Of a stretch of 64,000 nucleotides of DNA, positions 18,247 through 28,876 are shown piece after piece. Both the position numbers and the translations under genes were made by a program. The stretch's first letter is position 1. Each line of letters begins with the position of its first letter. The stretch lies in assembly GCA_027484575.1 (NCBI GenBank), contig JAIXSQ010000009.1, positions 1 through 64,000 on the forward strand, written 5' to 3'. Origin of the DNA: Comamonadaceae bacterium (GTDB taxonomy: Bacteria; Pseudomonadota; Gammaproteobacteria; Burkholderiales; Burkholderiaceae_C). Under the pieces are notes generated by a model. That model searched no databases, was not told the origin of the DNA, and saw only the letters and a list, made by a program, of their open reading frames with translations.

Positions 18247-19077
18247 TCAGAGCATCGAGAGCAGTTCCCGCTCCACGTCCAGGCTGTCCAGGAAAGTGGA
18301 CAGCGCCGCCGTGCACGCACCCGGGCTGGTCAGGTGCGGGCAGTGGCCCTGGTTGGCGATCACCCGCAGCGTGCAGTCGCGCAGCGTGGCGGCCATGTGC
18401 AGGCCGACCTTGAAGGGGGCGACCAGGTCGTCGTCGCTCTGGACCACGAGCACCGGCTTGGCCAGCTGCGGCAGCAGCGGGCGCAGGTCCGACAGGAAGG
18501 TGGCCCGCGCCAGCTGAAGCAGCGCCTGGGGGTGCGCACGGCAGAAAGACGCGAACAGTTCGTCGGTGTTGGGGTGGTCGGGTGCGTTCGACAGCAGCAT
18601 CGGCAGCATGGCCTGCGTCCAGGCGCGGCTGTCGGCCGCCAGCACCGCCAGCGTCTCGTCGAGCACCGCGCGGTCGAACCCTCCGGGATACCCGGGCTCG
18701 TTCAGGTAGCAGGGCGAGGGTGCCACCATCGCATGGGCCAGGAAGGCCTCGGGCGCCTGCAGGTCGGCCAGCAGGCCGATCATGGCGCTGACCGAGTGGC
18801 CCACGACGATGCAGCGGCCGCCACCGTAGGCCCGCGCGACGGCCGCGACGTCGTGGGCGTGGCCGTCCAGGCCGTCGTAGCACCCGGGCGTCCAGTCGGC
18901 ATGGCGCGAGCGGCCGAAGCCCACCAGGTCCATGCACACCACGCGGGCGCGCCGCTCGAACGCCGGCGCCACGAAGCGCCACATGGTCTGGTCGCAGCCG
19001 AGGCCGTGCACGAACAGCAGGGTGGTGTCGCCCCCGCCGGTGATGCGCACGTTGTGGCGGGCCTGGAGGTCGTGCAT
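18247..19077 (-). CDS. RsbQ/KAI2-like alpha/beta hydrolase
   Basis: A 276-residue single-domain hydrolase. It shows the RsbQ/KAI2/D14 pattern: opening HNVRITGGGDTTLLFVHGLG, nucleophile elbow GHSVSA with Ser95, acid Asp217 in VQSDDDLVAP, and His245 in NQGHCPHL. The triad spacing (122 and 28 residues) matches RsbQ. Known members are stress-signalling or small-molecule-perception hydrolases; in Bacillus RsbQ works with the PAS phosphatase RsbP. Here it is the last gene of an operon led by two response regulators, 12 bases after a small unknown gene, so a role in making or sensing a ligand for the neighbouring kinases is plausible but inferred. No signal peptide is present, so it is cytoplasmic. 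Confidence 0.87.
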   Translation of the reverse strand: MHDLQARHNVRITGGGDTTLLFVHGLGCDQTMWRFVAPAFERRARVVCMDLVGFGRSRHADWTPGCYDGLDGHAHDVAAVARAYGGGRCIVVGHSVSAMIGLLADLQAPEAFLAHAMVAPSPCYLNEPGYPGGFDRAVLDETLAVLAADSRAWTQAMLPMLLSNAPDHPNTDELFASFCRAHPQALLQLARATFLSDLRPLLPQLAKPVLVVQSDDDLVAPFKVGLHMAATLRDCTLRVIANQGHCPHLTSPGACTAALSTFLDSLDVERELLSML

Positions 19078-19089
19078 CGGGGACGTCTT

Positions 19090-19341
19090 TCAGAAGCAGG
19101 CGAAATGGCGCAGCAGCAGGCGGATCGCCTCGGCATGGGCGCGTGCGTAGGCATGGTCGACGGCCAGGCTGGCCGAGGCGTGCGGGCCCTCGACGATCTC
19201 GGCGAGGACCTCGTCGCGACCCGCGGGTGCGCGCCGGCGCCACACCAGCCCCCGGCCGGTCCAGCCGTCCTCGCCGCGCAGCGCATAGGCCTCGGCCTGC
19301 AGGCTGCCCAGAAGCGGACCGCAGCGGTCGTGCAGGCCCAT
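19090..19341 (-). CDS. Small conserved-looking protein of unknown function
   Basis: An 83-residue frame between the regulator gene ending at 19346 and the hydrolase gene starting at 19077, with only 4 and 12 bases of spacing, so it fits the operon. It begins MGLHDRCG, has a mixed middle with GLVWRRR and DEVLAEIVEG, and ends in an amphipathic helix with AHAEAIRLLLRHFACF. No membrane helix, signal peptide or known domain is recognised. Its tight packing and sensible amino-acid composition support a real gene. It could be an adaptor between the regulator and the RsbQ-like hydrolase, but that is speculation. Confidence 0.6.
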   Translation of the reverse strand: MGLHDRCGPLLGSLQAEAYALRGEDGWTGRGLVWRRRAPAGRDEVLAEIVEGPHASASLAVDHAYARAHAEAIRLLLRHFACF

Positions 19342-19345
19342 GGGT

Positions 19346-20143
19346 TCAGCGCACGGCGCTGGCGCTGCCGACCGACGCGCTGACCGCCGACCAGGTGCGC
19401 ACGGCCAGCGTGAGCACGGCAGCGCAGGCGCCGGCCCGCTCGGTCGAGGGGTCCTCGAGCAGGTCCAGGGCGTCACGCGCCGCACGGGCGAGCCGGTCGG
19501 CACCCGCCAGCCAGGCGGCGCCGGCCAACTCGTCCAGCAGGGTGCGCAGGGCCTGGTCGCGGGCAGGGTGCATCAGGTCGGGCAGGTCATGGCAGGCCAT
19601 CGCCAGCCGCTCCTGCAGCAGGTCGACCGCGGCGCGGTGCAGGCGGATGTCACCGCCGGCGCGCTGCAGTGCCTGCTGCGGCCGCCAGAGCGCGTCGCCA
19701 TCCGTGTCGGCCCAGCTGCCCGACAGGCCGCGCCGGCCCGTCGCCCAGGCCTCCACGGTGTCCAGCATCGCGGCCAGGTCGCTGCCCTTGTGCAGGTGGC
19801 CGTCCATGCCGGCGGCCAGGCACTCCGCGCGGTCCATGTCCAGGCCATCGGCGGTCAGGGCCAGGATCGGCACCATGCCTGCCAGGCCCGGCAGGGCACG
19901 GATGGCGCGTGTGGCGGGCAGGCCACCGAGCACCGGCAGGTGCACGTCCATCAGCACCAGGTCCACGCCGTCGCACTGCGACTGCACGGCAGCGACGCCG
20001 GCACTGCCGTCGTTCGCCTCGAGCACGGTCGCGCCGTGGTTGCGCAGCAGGGCGCGGATGACGGCGAGATCCAGCGGGTTGTTCTCGACGACCAGGATGC
20101 GCAGGCCCGCCAAGCGGTGCCTTGCGATGGCGGCGGCGCTCAT
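19346..20143 (-). CDS. Response regulator with degenerate Hpt-like C-terminal domain
   Basis: A 265-residue protein. Residues 14-135 form a CheY-like receiver: VVENN (Glu20 followed by Asn21 and Asn22, so only one acidic residue of the usual pair), phospho-acceptor Asp66 in LMDVHLP, LALTADG, and Lys119. Residues about 155-250 resemble an Hpt four-helix domain: GGDIRLHRAAVDLL at the start and ELAGAAWLAGADRLARAA in the core. In true Hpt domains the core reads H-x-L-K-G; here the aligned His position is Asp204. The module therefore probably cannot accept phosphate on His. The ATG overlaps the stop of the upstream receiver gene (ATGA). The Hpt assignment rests on motif alignment by eye. Confidence 0.78.
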   Translation of the reverse strand: MSAAAIARHRLAGLRILVVENNPLDLAVIRALLRNHGATVLEANDGSAGVAAVQSQCDGVDLVLMDVHLPVLGGLPATRAIRALPGLAGMVPILALTADGLDMDRAECLAAGMDGHLHKGSDLAAMLDTVEAWATGRRGLSGSWADTDGDALWRPQQALQRAGGDIRLHRAAVDLLQERLAMACHDLPDLMHPARDQALRTLLDELAGAAWLAGADRLARAARDALDLLEDPSTERAGACAAVLTLAVRTWSAVSASVGSASAVR

Positions 20144-20586
20144 GCGCGGGCCTCCTGCAGCAGGCTGTGGGCCAGGTCGCGCCAGCCCTCGAAGCCCACC
20201 GGCTTGCGCAGGTAGACATCGCAGCCCAGGTCGAGCATGCCGGTGACGTCGGCCGGATCGGGGCTCAGCGACAGCGCCACCACGCGCCGCGGCCGGCGGT
20301 GCGGCAGCTGCGCCAGCGCACGCAGCAACTGCGCCCCGCCCAGGCCGGGCATGCGCACGTCCAGCACCAGCAGGTCCGGCAGGGGATGCGCAGTGTCCTG
20401 CAGCTGCTGCAGGCAGTCGGCACCACTGCCGACGCTCTGCAGCCGGGCCGCGTGTGGCATCGCATCCAGGGCGAGCACCAGCAGCAGGCGATGGTCGGCA
20501 TCGTCGTCCACGTGCAGCAGCACGGGCCGGGGCGCGGGGTCGACGGGAGCCGCGGGCTGCGGCGATGAAAAGACGGGGGACGGCAT
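20140..20586 (-). CDS. Single-domain CheY-like response regulator
   Basis: A 148-residue protein: about 20 Pro-rich residues, then a receiver domain with HVDDDADH, the phospho-acceptor Asp in LLVLDVRMPG, the VVALSLS switch region and RKPVG with the conserved Lys. No output domain, so it signals by protein contact or acts as a phosphate shuttle/sink. It is the first gene of the operon (this gene, receiver-Hpt-like protein, 83-residue protein, hydrolase). A perfect CACTA-GG-TAGTG dyad lies about 40 bases upstream, with a -10-like TAAGGT between them. Confidence 0.87.
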   Translation of the reverse strand: MPSPVFSSPQPAAPVDPAPRPVLLHVDDDADHRLLLVLALDAMPHAARLQSVGSGADCLQQLQDTAHPLPDLLVLDVRMPGLGGAQLLRALAQLPHRRPRRVVALSLSPDPADVTGMLDLGCDVYLRKPVGFEGWRDLAHSLLQEARA

Positions 20587-20626
20587 GGGAAGGTTGTGCC
20601 GACCTTAGCCTGCCGTTTGCCGGCGG

Positions 20627-20638
20627 CACTAGGTAGTG
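20627..20638. promoter_or_regulatory. TAGGTA dyad, site A (operator candidate)
   Basis: Perfect inverted repeat CACTA-GG-TAGTG in the 88-base gap between the LuxR-type gene and the receiver operon. Its centre lies about 26 bases upstream of a -10-like TAAGGT on the minus strand (20604-20609), i.e. close to the -35 position expected for an activator site. The 10-mer CTAGGTAGTG recurs at 23249-23258. Confidence 0.6.
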
Positions 20639-20674
20639 TGCGCAGCCGCCCTTGCGGGATCGCCTGCCCGGCGT

Positions 20675-21331
20675 TCAGGTGCGCGTCAGGGCGTAGGCCA
20701 GCAGTTCCGTGCCGCTGCGCAGCCCGAGCTTGCGCTTGATGTTGGCACGGTGGATGTCCACGGTGCGCGGGCTCAGGTCGAGCGCGAAGGCGATTTCCTT
20801 GGTGGTCTTGCCCGCGCGCAGCAGCTCGAGGACCTCGAGCTCGCGGGGACTCAGGCCCTCGCTCCCCGTGTCCCCCCCGCTGCCACCACCGCGGACCAGC
20901 AGGCGCTTGAGCAGCCTGGCGTTCAGAGGCTGGCTGATCCAGAGGTGGCCATCGAGCACCTGGCGCGCGGCCTGCAGGATGCTCGCATGTGCGCCCTCCT
21001 TCATCAGGTAGCCCTTGGCGCCCAGCGCCAGCGCCTGCTCGCCGTACAGCAGTTCGTCGTGCATGGACACGACCAGGACCGGCCGGCCCTCCTGGGCCGC
21101 GACCACGGCACGCACCGTGTCCAGCCCCTTGCTGTCCACCAGCGTGAGGTCGCACACCACCAGGTCCGGCCGTGCGGCCGCGATGAGCGGCAGGCCGAGC
21201 GCGAGCGACGGCGCGGAGCCGGCCAGCTGCAGCCCCGGGGCGCTGGCAATCAGGGTCTCCAGGCCGAAGCGCACGATGTCGTGGTCGTCGAGGACGACCA
21301 CGCTGCGCGCGGGAAGGGGGCTGGGCTGCAT
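20675..21331 (-). CDS. NarL/LuxR-type response regulator
   Basis: A 218-residue DNA-binding response regulator. Receiver: VVVLDDHDIVRFG with Asp15-Asp16, phospho-acceptor Asp61 in VVCDLTLVD, VVSMHDE, and Lys111 in GYLMKEG. Output: LuxR/GerE helix-turn-helix (LSPRELEVLELLRAGKTTKEIAFALDLSPRTVDIH region, about 160-195). Divergent from a NarX-type kinase gene, so the two are the likely cognate pair. An ATG 48 bases further upstream (21379) would run into the 36-base operator-like dyad, and a -10-like TATCCT at 21341-21346 sits just before ATG 21331, so 21331 is preferred. It probably binds the TAGGTA dyads of this region, including its own promoter. Confidence 0.9.
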   Translation of the reverse strand: MQPSPLPARSVVVLDDHDIVRFGLETLIASAPGLQLAGSAPSLALGLPLIAAARPDLVVCDLTLVDSKGLDTVRAVVAAQEGRPVLVVSMHDELLYGEQALALGAKGYLMKEGAHASILQAARQVLDGHLWISQPLNARLLKRLLVRGGGSGGDTGSEGLSPRELEVLELLRAGKTTKEIAFALDLSPRTVDIHRANIKRKLGLRSGTELLAYALTRT

Positions 21332-21381
21332 GGAGGCCCGAGGATACGCGGGCTGGCCGGCCAACGAGCTCCGGTGCATCG

Positions 21382-21417
21382 CAGGGGGAACTAGGTATCG
21401 CTACTTAGATCCCCCTG
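21382..21417. promoter_or_regulatory. Long TAGGTA dyad, site B, in divergent promoter region
   Basis: Inverted repeat of two 16-base arms (left CAGGGGGAACTAGGTA at 21382-21397, right TACTTAGATCCCCCTG at 21402-21417) separated by TCGC; 14 of 16 positions pair. It lies between the divergent LuxR-type regulator and NarX-type kinase genes, so one protein bound here could control both. The inner half-sites CTAGGTA/TACTTAG match the motif found at sites A, C and D. Confidence 0.65.
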
Positions 21418-21490
21418 CCGAGGTGCGCAGGCCGGGGCCGGCAAACGCCATGTGGGGCTGCAGGCACCCTGCCTATGATCCGTGTCAACG

Positions 21491-23230
21491 ATGGCTGCGC
21501 ATCCGCCCCCTGCCGACGCCGGCACCGCCCTGCCCACCCTGCGGCAGCTGCTGCGGCGGCTGGTACTGGTGCTGCTGCTGCCGGCGACGCTGGCAGTGGC
21601 GGCGCAGCTGTGGCAGGACGCCAGCCGGGAGGAAGCCCGGATCCTGCAGCAGCTGGCCGCCACGACCGCCAATGCCGGCCTGCCGGTGGCCCAACAGGTC
21701 GCGTCGGCCCGACGGGGGCTCGAGGGGTTGGGGCGGCGGATCCCCGAGCTGATGGCGCAAGGGCCGCAACAACTGCAGGCCGCGATGCAGGCGCTCGTGG
21801 CCCGCGAGGGGCTGGGTGGCGTTGCCCTGCTGGACACCCGTGGCGTGCCGCAGGTCAGCACCTTCGCGCCGCTGGGCACGCCACTGCCGGTGGTGCGCGA
21901 GCCCGAGCTGCTCGCCTCGCTGACGTCGGGGCTGAGCCGGGTGACCGGGCTGTTCGTCGGCCCGCAGTCCCAGCGGCAGGTCGTGGGGGTCACCGTGCCG
22001 GTGATCGTCGACGGACAGGTGCGCTACAGCCTCAACGGCAGCATCACCGCCGACCGCCTGCAGGACCTGATGCAGCGGCAGGCCGCCCCGGCGGGCTGGT
22101 CGCTGGTGCTGATGGATGCCCAAGGCACGGTGCTGGCCCGCAGCGGCGTTGCAGCGCAGCCGGTGGGCGCCGCGGCCGAGGCGGCCATCGTGCAGCGGGC
22201 CCGCGCGCGAGGACCGGTGACCCAGGTGCACGATGACCTGCCGCTGGCCGGGCAGCCGGCGTACACCATGCTGCGCACCAGCACCGACCTGGGCTGGACC
22301 ACCGTGGTGCAGGTGCCGCGCCAGGCCGTGCTGCTGGGCATCCTCCAGGACCTGCTGCTGGCCGGCGGCGGCCTGATGCTCACGGCGCTGCTCAGCATCT
22401 GGGGGGCGGGCCGCATCGCCGGGCGCATCGCCGGCAGCATCGACCGGGTGGGGCGGCCGACGCCGGTCGGCGACGAGCCGCCGCTGGCCTTCCGGGAGGC
22501 GGTGCAACTGCGGCAGCGCCTGGACGCGGCGGCGCAGCGCGCGGAGGCTGCGCGGCTGGCCGAGTCCCTGGCCCGGAGCCATCTCGCGCAGGCCACCGAG
22601 ACGTTCGAGAAGCGCCTGCTGCGCGAGATCGAGGCCAGTGAAGCGGCCATCGCCCGCGAACTGCACGACCTGGTGGGCTCCAGCCTGGCGGGGGCCGGCC
22701 TGCTGATCGCCTCGGCCAAGGCCCGGCCCGAGCTGGTCACCACCGCCTGGCTGGACCGCTGCCTGGGCGAGGTCGAGCGCACGGCCCAGCTCACCCGCAA
22801 GCTGGCCCGCGGCCTGCTGCCGGTGGGCTCGGACAGCGGCGCGCTGGAGCAGGCCATGGAACTGCTGGCCGCGCACTGGGACAGCCTGGGCCAGTTGCAG
22901 TGCACGCTGGACGTGCAGGGCGCATTCGACGATGTGCCGCCCGAGGCCGGCAACCAGGTCTGGCGCATCGCGCAGGAAGCGATCACCAACGCGCTGCGGC
23001 ACGGCAAGGCCCGCCGGGTCGACCTGCTGCTGGCGCGCGACGCCCAGGGCTGCGTGCTGACCATCGTCGATGACGGGCAGGGCTTCGACCCCACGGCTGC
23101 GGAAGGCATGGGCATGCGGTCGATGCGGCTGCGGTCGCAGCTGATGGGCGGCACGGTGCGCTGGGCCGCAAGCGAGGCGGGAGGCTGTGCGGTGACGATC
23201 CGCTGGCCCGGGCCGCAGGCCGCGGCCTAG
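21491..23230 (+). CDS. NarX/DegS-type sensor histidine kinase
   Basis: A 579-residue membrane kinase: first membrane helix about 22-40, a periplasmic sensor of roughly 240 residues (contains LLDTRGVPQVST and VVGVTVPVIVDGQVRYSL, like dCache), second helix about 281-303, a coiled coil, then a HisKA_3 H-box IARELHDLVGSSL (His392) and a short HATPase with EAITNALRHG (Asn500) and DDGQGFD. Such kinases pair with LuxR/NarL regulators, and one is divergent next to it. A TATGAT -10 box at 21474-21479 puts the transcript start around 21486, so ATG 21491 is preferred over GTG 21482; the messenger would then have almost no leader. Confidence 0.9.
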   Translation: MAAHPPPADAGTALPTLRQLLRRLVLVLLLPATLAVAAQLWQDASREEARILQQLAATTANAGLPVAQQVASARRGLEGLGRRIPELMAQGPQQLQAAMQALVAREGLGGVALLDTRGVPQVSTFAPLGTPLPVVREPELLASLTSGLSRVTGLFVGPQSQRQVVGVTVPVIVDGQVRYSLNGSITADRLQDLMQRQAAPAGWSLVLMDAQGTVLARSGVAAQPVGAAAEAAIVQRARARGPVTQVHDDLPLAGQPAYTMLRTSTDLGWTTVVQVPRQAVLLGILQDLLLAGGGLMLTALLSIWGAGRIAGRIAGSIDRVGRPTPVGDEPPLAFREAVQLRQRLDAAAQRAEAARLAESLARSHLAQATETFEKRLLREIEASEAAIARELHDLVGSSLAGAGLLIASAKARPELVTTAWLDRCLGEVERTAQLTRKLARGLLPVGSDSGALEQAMELLAAHWDSLGQLQCTLDVQGAFDDVPPEAGNQVWRIAQEAITNALRHGKARRVDLLLARDAQGCVLTIVDDGQGFDPTAAEGMGMRSMRLRSQLMGGTVRWAASEAGGCAVTIRWPGPQAAA

Positions 23231-23246
23231 GGCCGGTCCGCAGGCC

Positions 23247-23258
23247 CGCTAGGTAGTG
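23247..23258. promoter_or_regulatory. TAGGTA dyad, site C (operator candidate)
   Basis: CGCTA-GG-TAGTG, the same dyad as site A with one mismatch in the left arm, 16 bases after the NarX-type kinase stop and about 115 bases before the hybrid kinase ATG. It shares the exact 10-mer CTAGGTAGTG with site A. Confidence 0.55.
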
Positions 23259-23371
23259 CCACCGAGCTGCCCTTGCACCAGACAGAGGGCGCCCGCAGGC
23301 ACATCGCCGCGCACCAGGCCTGCCGTGCCCGGCACCATCGGAACATCCCACACGAACCGCACGAGGCGTCC

Positions 23372-25809
<2,438 letters not shown>

Positions 25810-25813
<4 letters not shown>

Positions 25814-26787
25814 CGGGGGTGCCCGCCGCCTCCGCCGGCATCCGCCCGGCCTCGGCGTTCACGGTGCTCCTCGTGGCGGCGCTCGCCGGCGCCGCGCTGC
25901 ATGTGGCGGTCGCGGCCGCGCGCTGGCACGAGGAACGGCTGGCGCAGGCGGGTGTGGCTGCGGCTGCCGCGGCGCAGGTCGCTGCGCGCAGCATCGATGC
26001 CGATCTGGCCGAACGCACCGACGACGTGATCGCACTGGGCACCGTGCTGGCCGGCGACGCGCCCGGCCACCCCGGCGCGGCCAGCCTGCGGTCGCTGGCG
26101 CGTGGCTCGGCCGCTTACAGCTGGCTGGGCCTGGCCGACGCGCGCGGCCGCGTGGTGCTGGCCAGCGGCGACCTGCTGATGGATGCCGACGTCTCGGGGC
26201 GCGACTGGTTCCGGCACGGCCGCGAGGGCCTCTGGCACGGCCAGCTGCACGAGGCCGTGCTGCTGGCCAGCCTGCTGCCGGCGCGTGCAGACGGCGAGCC
26301 CTGGCGTTTCGTCGACATCGCTGTGCCCGTGCGCGGCACCGATGGCCGCTTGCGCGGCGTGCTGGGCGCGCACCTGTCCTGGTCCTGGCTGCAGGCACGG
26401 CTGGAGACGGTGCAGCCGGCGCTGCCGGCCGGCAGCGACGTGCTGCTGGTGGGCCGCGACGGCCAGCCGGTCGGCGTGCGCGGTCCCACCGGGCTGGCGT
26501 CCTCGCCGGCCCTGCGTGCGGCCCAGGCCGGCGGCGCCGGCTGGAGCCGCGAAGACTGGCCGGGCGCCCCTGCCGGCGTGACGGGCTATGCGCCGAACCC
26601 GGGCGCAGGGGCCTACCGGGGCCTGGGCTGGGTCACGCTGGTGCGCGTTCCGGTCGAGCCCTGGACCCCCGACACCCGCCTGCGCCTGCTGCGCGAGGCG
26701 CTGGCCGCCACCGGCGCGGCCGTGGCACTGGCCGCCGCCGCGGCGCTGGCCCTCGCGGCCCGCCAGCGGACAGCCCGGCGCGGCTGA
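25810..26787 (+). CDS. Membrane-anchored Cache-type sensor without output domain
   Basis: A 325-residue protein starting with GTG in a GTGA overlap with the hybrid kinase stop. Layout: membrane helix about 17-36, a periplasmic dCache-like domain about 40-290 (YSWLGLADARGRVVLASGD, GRDWFRHGREG, DIAVPVRGTDGRLRGVLGAHLSW, GLGWVTLVRVPV), a second membrane helix about 295-317, and then only a handful of basic residues (RQRTARRG). It therefore has the sensor half of a chemoreceptor or kinase but no signalling domain. Overlap with the soluble hybrid kinase suggests it is the kinase's ligand-sensing partner in the membrane. The fold is assigned from motifs; the partnership is inferred. Confidence 0.8.
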
Positions 26788-26813
26788 CACGAACCGGCAG
26801 GACGACACATCCC

Positions 26814-27563
26814 ATGACCTTGACGGTCCACGCCACTCCGGCCGGCTCCGCCGGCAGCCCGGTCGCCACCGCCCGCCTGGACATGCTCGTCGTCGACGAC
26901 GACGAGATCGCGCGCATGCCGCTGGTGCAGCTGCTCGAGCGTCACCCGGCGGTCGGTCGCGTCGTGGAAGCCGGCGATGCCGAGCAGGCCTGGCAGCTGC
27001 TGGAGGACGGCCTGCGCCCCGCATTGGTGTGCTGCGACCTCCTGATGCCGGGGATCAGCGGCATCGACCTGCTGGAACGCACCCGTGCGCATCCCGTGCT
27101 GCACAGGCTGCCCTTCGTGATGATCTCGTCCGCCGCGGACCGCGAGGCCGTGCAGCGCGCGATCGCCGCGGGCGCCGCGAATTTCATCGTCAAACCCTTC
27201 GCCTCGGCGCTCGTCACCCGCACCGTGGCCAAGGTGCTGGCGGCCCACCCGGTGCGCAGCGAGCGCATCGCGGACACCAGCCGCCGGCTGGGCATCACGG
27301 CGGCGGACGTCGCGCGCCTGACCGAGCGGCTGAAGGAGGAGGCGGACCAGTGCACGGCCGTGCTGGCCGATGGCGGCAGCGGCCGCGAGCTGGCAGCGCT
27401 GCTGCAGCGCCTGCAGGGCGGCAGCCTCGTGCTGGGCCTGCAGCACTGCAGCGAGCTGCTGGCGCGTGCCGTGCAGGCGGCCGTGCCCACGGCCGAGCGG
27501 GACCTGCTGGTGCGGGAGGCCGCGCGCCTGATCGGCCAGCGCTCGCGCGAACTGGCCGCGTGA
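26814..27563 (+). CDS. Response regulator with second degenerate Hpt-like tail
   Basis: A 249-residue protein. Receiver at about 22-143: VVDDDEIA with Asp28-Asp30, phospho-acceptor Asp75 in CCDLLMPG, MISSAAD, and Lys127 in IVKPF. The C-terminal 100 residues are helical and contain ALLQRLQGGSLVLGLQHCSELL, which lines up with the core H-x-L-K-G-x-A of Hpt domains with Gln198 in place of His. It lies 26 bases after the Cache gene and belongs to the kinase-Cache operon, so it is a likely receiver of the hybrid kinase signal. Like the protein at 19346-20143 it combines a good receiver with a tail that appears unable to carry phosphate. An alternative is an unrelated helical dimerisation domain. 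Confidence 0.78.
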   Translation: MTLTVHATPAGSAGSPVATARLDMLVVDDDEIARMPLVQLLERHPAVGRVVEAGDAEQAWQLLEDGLRPALVCCDLLMPGISGIDLLERTRAHPVLHRLPFVMISSAADREAVQRAIAAGAANFIVKPFASALVTRTVAKVLAAHPVRSERIADTSRRLGITAADVARLTERLKEEADQCTAVLADGGSGRELAALLQRLQGGSLVLGLQHCSELLARAVQAAVPTAERDLLVREAARLIGQRSRELAA

Positions 27564-27581
27564 GCCGCACGTCAGGCGGCG

Positions 27582-27597
27582 TAGGTACAGGTGCCTA
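27582..27597. promoter_or_regulatory. TAGGTA dyad, site D (operator candidate)
   Basis: TAGGTAC-AG-GTGCCTA, an inverted repeat with one mismatch, in the gap between the receiver gene (ends 27563) and the second LuxR-type regulator (ATG 27647). It is the fourth TAGGTA dyad of the island and suggests autoregulation or cross-regulation by one of the two LuxR-type proteins. Confidence 0.55.
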
Positions 27598-27646
27598 GGG
27601 CGGCGTGCCCACAACGCTGCCGACGCGCCGTCCCGCGAGCGGCACC

Positions 27647-28306
27647 ATGCGCCGCAGAGGCATGCAGCAGGACGAACGGCCCCCCCGGCGCGTCGTGGTC
27701 GTCGACGACCACGACATCGTCTGCTATGGCGTGGAGACGCTGATGGCGGGCACGCCCGACCTGCGGGTGGTGGGGGCAGCACGCAGCCTGCAACAGGCCG
27801 CGCCGCTCATCGCGCACGCGCGGCCGGACCTGGTGGTGGCCGACCTGTCGCTGCCGGGCAGCGCTGCGATCGCGACCGCCCGCACCGTGGTGCGGCTGCA
27901 GGCCCCGCGGCCGGTGCTGGTGCTGAGCATGCACGAGGAGATGCTGTACGGCCGGCATGTGCTGGCGCTGGGGGCCCGAGGCTACGTGCACAAGTCGCAG
28001 GCGCCGCAATCACTGCTGCTGGCCTGCCGCGAGGTGCTGGACGGCCTGATCCACGTGAGCCCCGCGCTGGTCCAGCGCCTGCTGCGCGATGCCTCGCGCG
28101 AAGCGCCGCTTGAGGGCCTGCCCAGCATGTCGTTGCGGGAGCTGGAGGTGCTGGGCGTGCTGAGGCAGGGCAAGACCACCAAGGAGATCGCGCACGTGCT
28201 GTGCATCAGCGTGCGTGCCGTGGACCAGCACCGCACCCGCATCAAGGAGCGCCTGGGCCTGAAGACCAAACGCGACCTGCTGGATGTCGCGCTTGCTCAC
28301 ACATAG
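27647..28306 (+). CDS. Second NarL/LuxR-type response regulator (paralogue)
   Basis: A 219-residue regulator with receiver (VVVVDDHDIV with Asp20-Asp21, phospho-acceptor Asp66 in VVADLSLPG, Lys116) and LuxR/GerE helix-turn-helix (MSLRELEVLGVLRQGKTTKEIA and VDQHRTRIKERLGL). It shares long stretches with the regulator at 20675-21331 (DDHDIV, GVETL versus GLETL, SMH-[DE]-E-[LM]-LYG, GKTTKEIA), so the two are duplicates. Starts considered are GTG 27605, ATG 27647 and ATG 27662; 27605 would begin within 8 bases of the dyad, so an ATG is more likely. It closes the signalling island. Confidence 0.88.
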   Translation: MRRRGMQQDERPPRRVVVVDDHDIVCYGVETLMAGTPDLRVVGAARSLQQAAPLIAHARPDLVVADLSLPGSAAIATARTVVRLQAPRPVLVLSMHEEMLYGRHVLALGARGYVHKSQAPQSLLLACREVLDGLIHVSPALVQRLLRDASREAPLEGLPSMSLRELEVLGVLRQGKTTKEIAHVLCISVRAVDQHRTRIKERLGLKTKRDLLDVALAHT

Positions 28307-28651
28307 GGACGACACTGCCGAGGCGCCTGCGATCCTGTTCGTCACACACCTGGATCGGCTCGAGGGCGCGGAGCCTACGAGGGCGCCATGAACCGTCGAG
28401 CCAGCGTCGGGTCGTTCGTCGCGGAGGCCGGGGCGGTCAGCGATCCGACGGCTGCTGGGCGGCGGCCGCCTGGCTCCTGCCTGAGGATGCCGGCGGCCGG
28501 CGCGACGCCCTGCTGCAGGGTGCGCCAGGGGCCGGACCACTGCGGCGAAGTAGTCCTGCGCCGCGCGTACGCCGCCGCGGTGCGCGGCTCTGCCCTTCGA
28601 CACCCCTCCGTCCGCGCAGGCCGGCCGACCTGCCGCGGCGGCCCTGGCCGC
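28307..28651. other. Intergenic stretch without recognisable gene
   Basis: About 345 bases between the second LuxR-type gene and a small membrane-protein gene on the other strand. Overlapping open frames exist on both strands but none has a recognisable domain or a plausible ribosome-binding site, and no strong terminator is seen. It may be eroded coding sequence; nothing firm can be said. Confidence 0.5.
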
Positions 28652-28876
28652 CTAGCGCGGCAGCCGCGACTCGGGCGGGAACACCAGGGTCGAGATCGAC
28701 TCGTCGTGCAGGCCGGCGTCGCGGCGGCGGCTGCGGCGCACCCACAGCAGGGCCACCAGCACCGTCCCCGGCACGCCGATGGCCGCCGCGAGCGGCGCGC
28801 CGTACCGCTGGCCGGCGATGCCCGCGGCCGCGAGCACGGCCACGAGCAGGAAGAACCAGAGCAATCGCATCCGCAC
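28652..28876 (-). CDS. Small two-helix membrane protein, unknown function
   Basis: A 74-residue protein with two hydrophobic segments (LLWFFLLVAVLAAAGIAG at about 5-22 and AAIGVPGTVLVALLWV at about 31-46), a basic loop RRSRRR and a polar tail rich in Ser and Pro. The composition is typical of a small inner-membrane protein, and the GC-rich shadows on the other strand lack such order. Starts at 28876 or 28870 are possible. It has no obvious operon partner and no function can be assigned. Confidence 0.6.
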   Translation of the reverse strand: MRMRLLWFFLLVAVLAAAGIAGQRYGAPLAAAIGVPGTVLVALLWVRRSRRRDAGLHDESISTLVFPPESRLPR

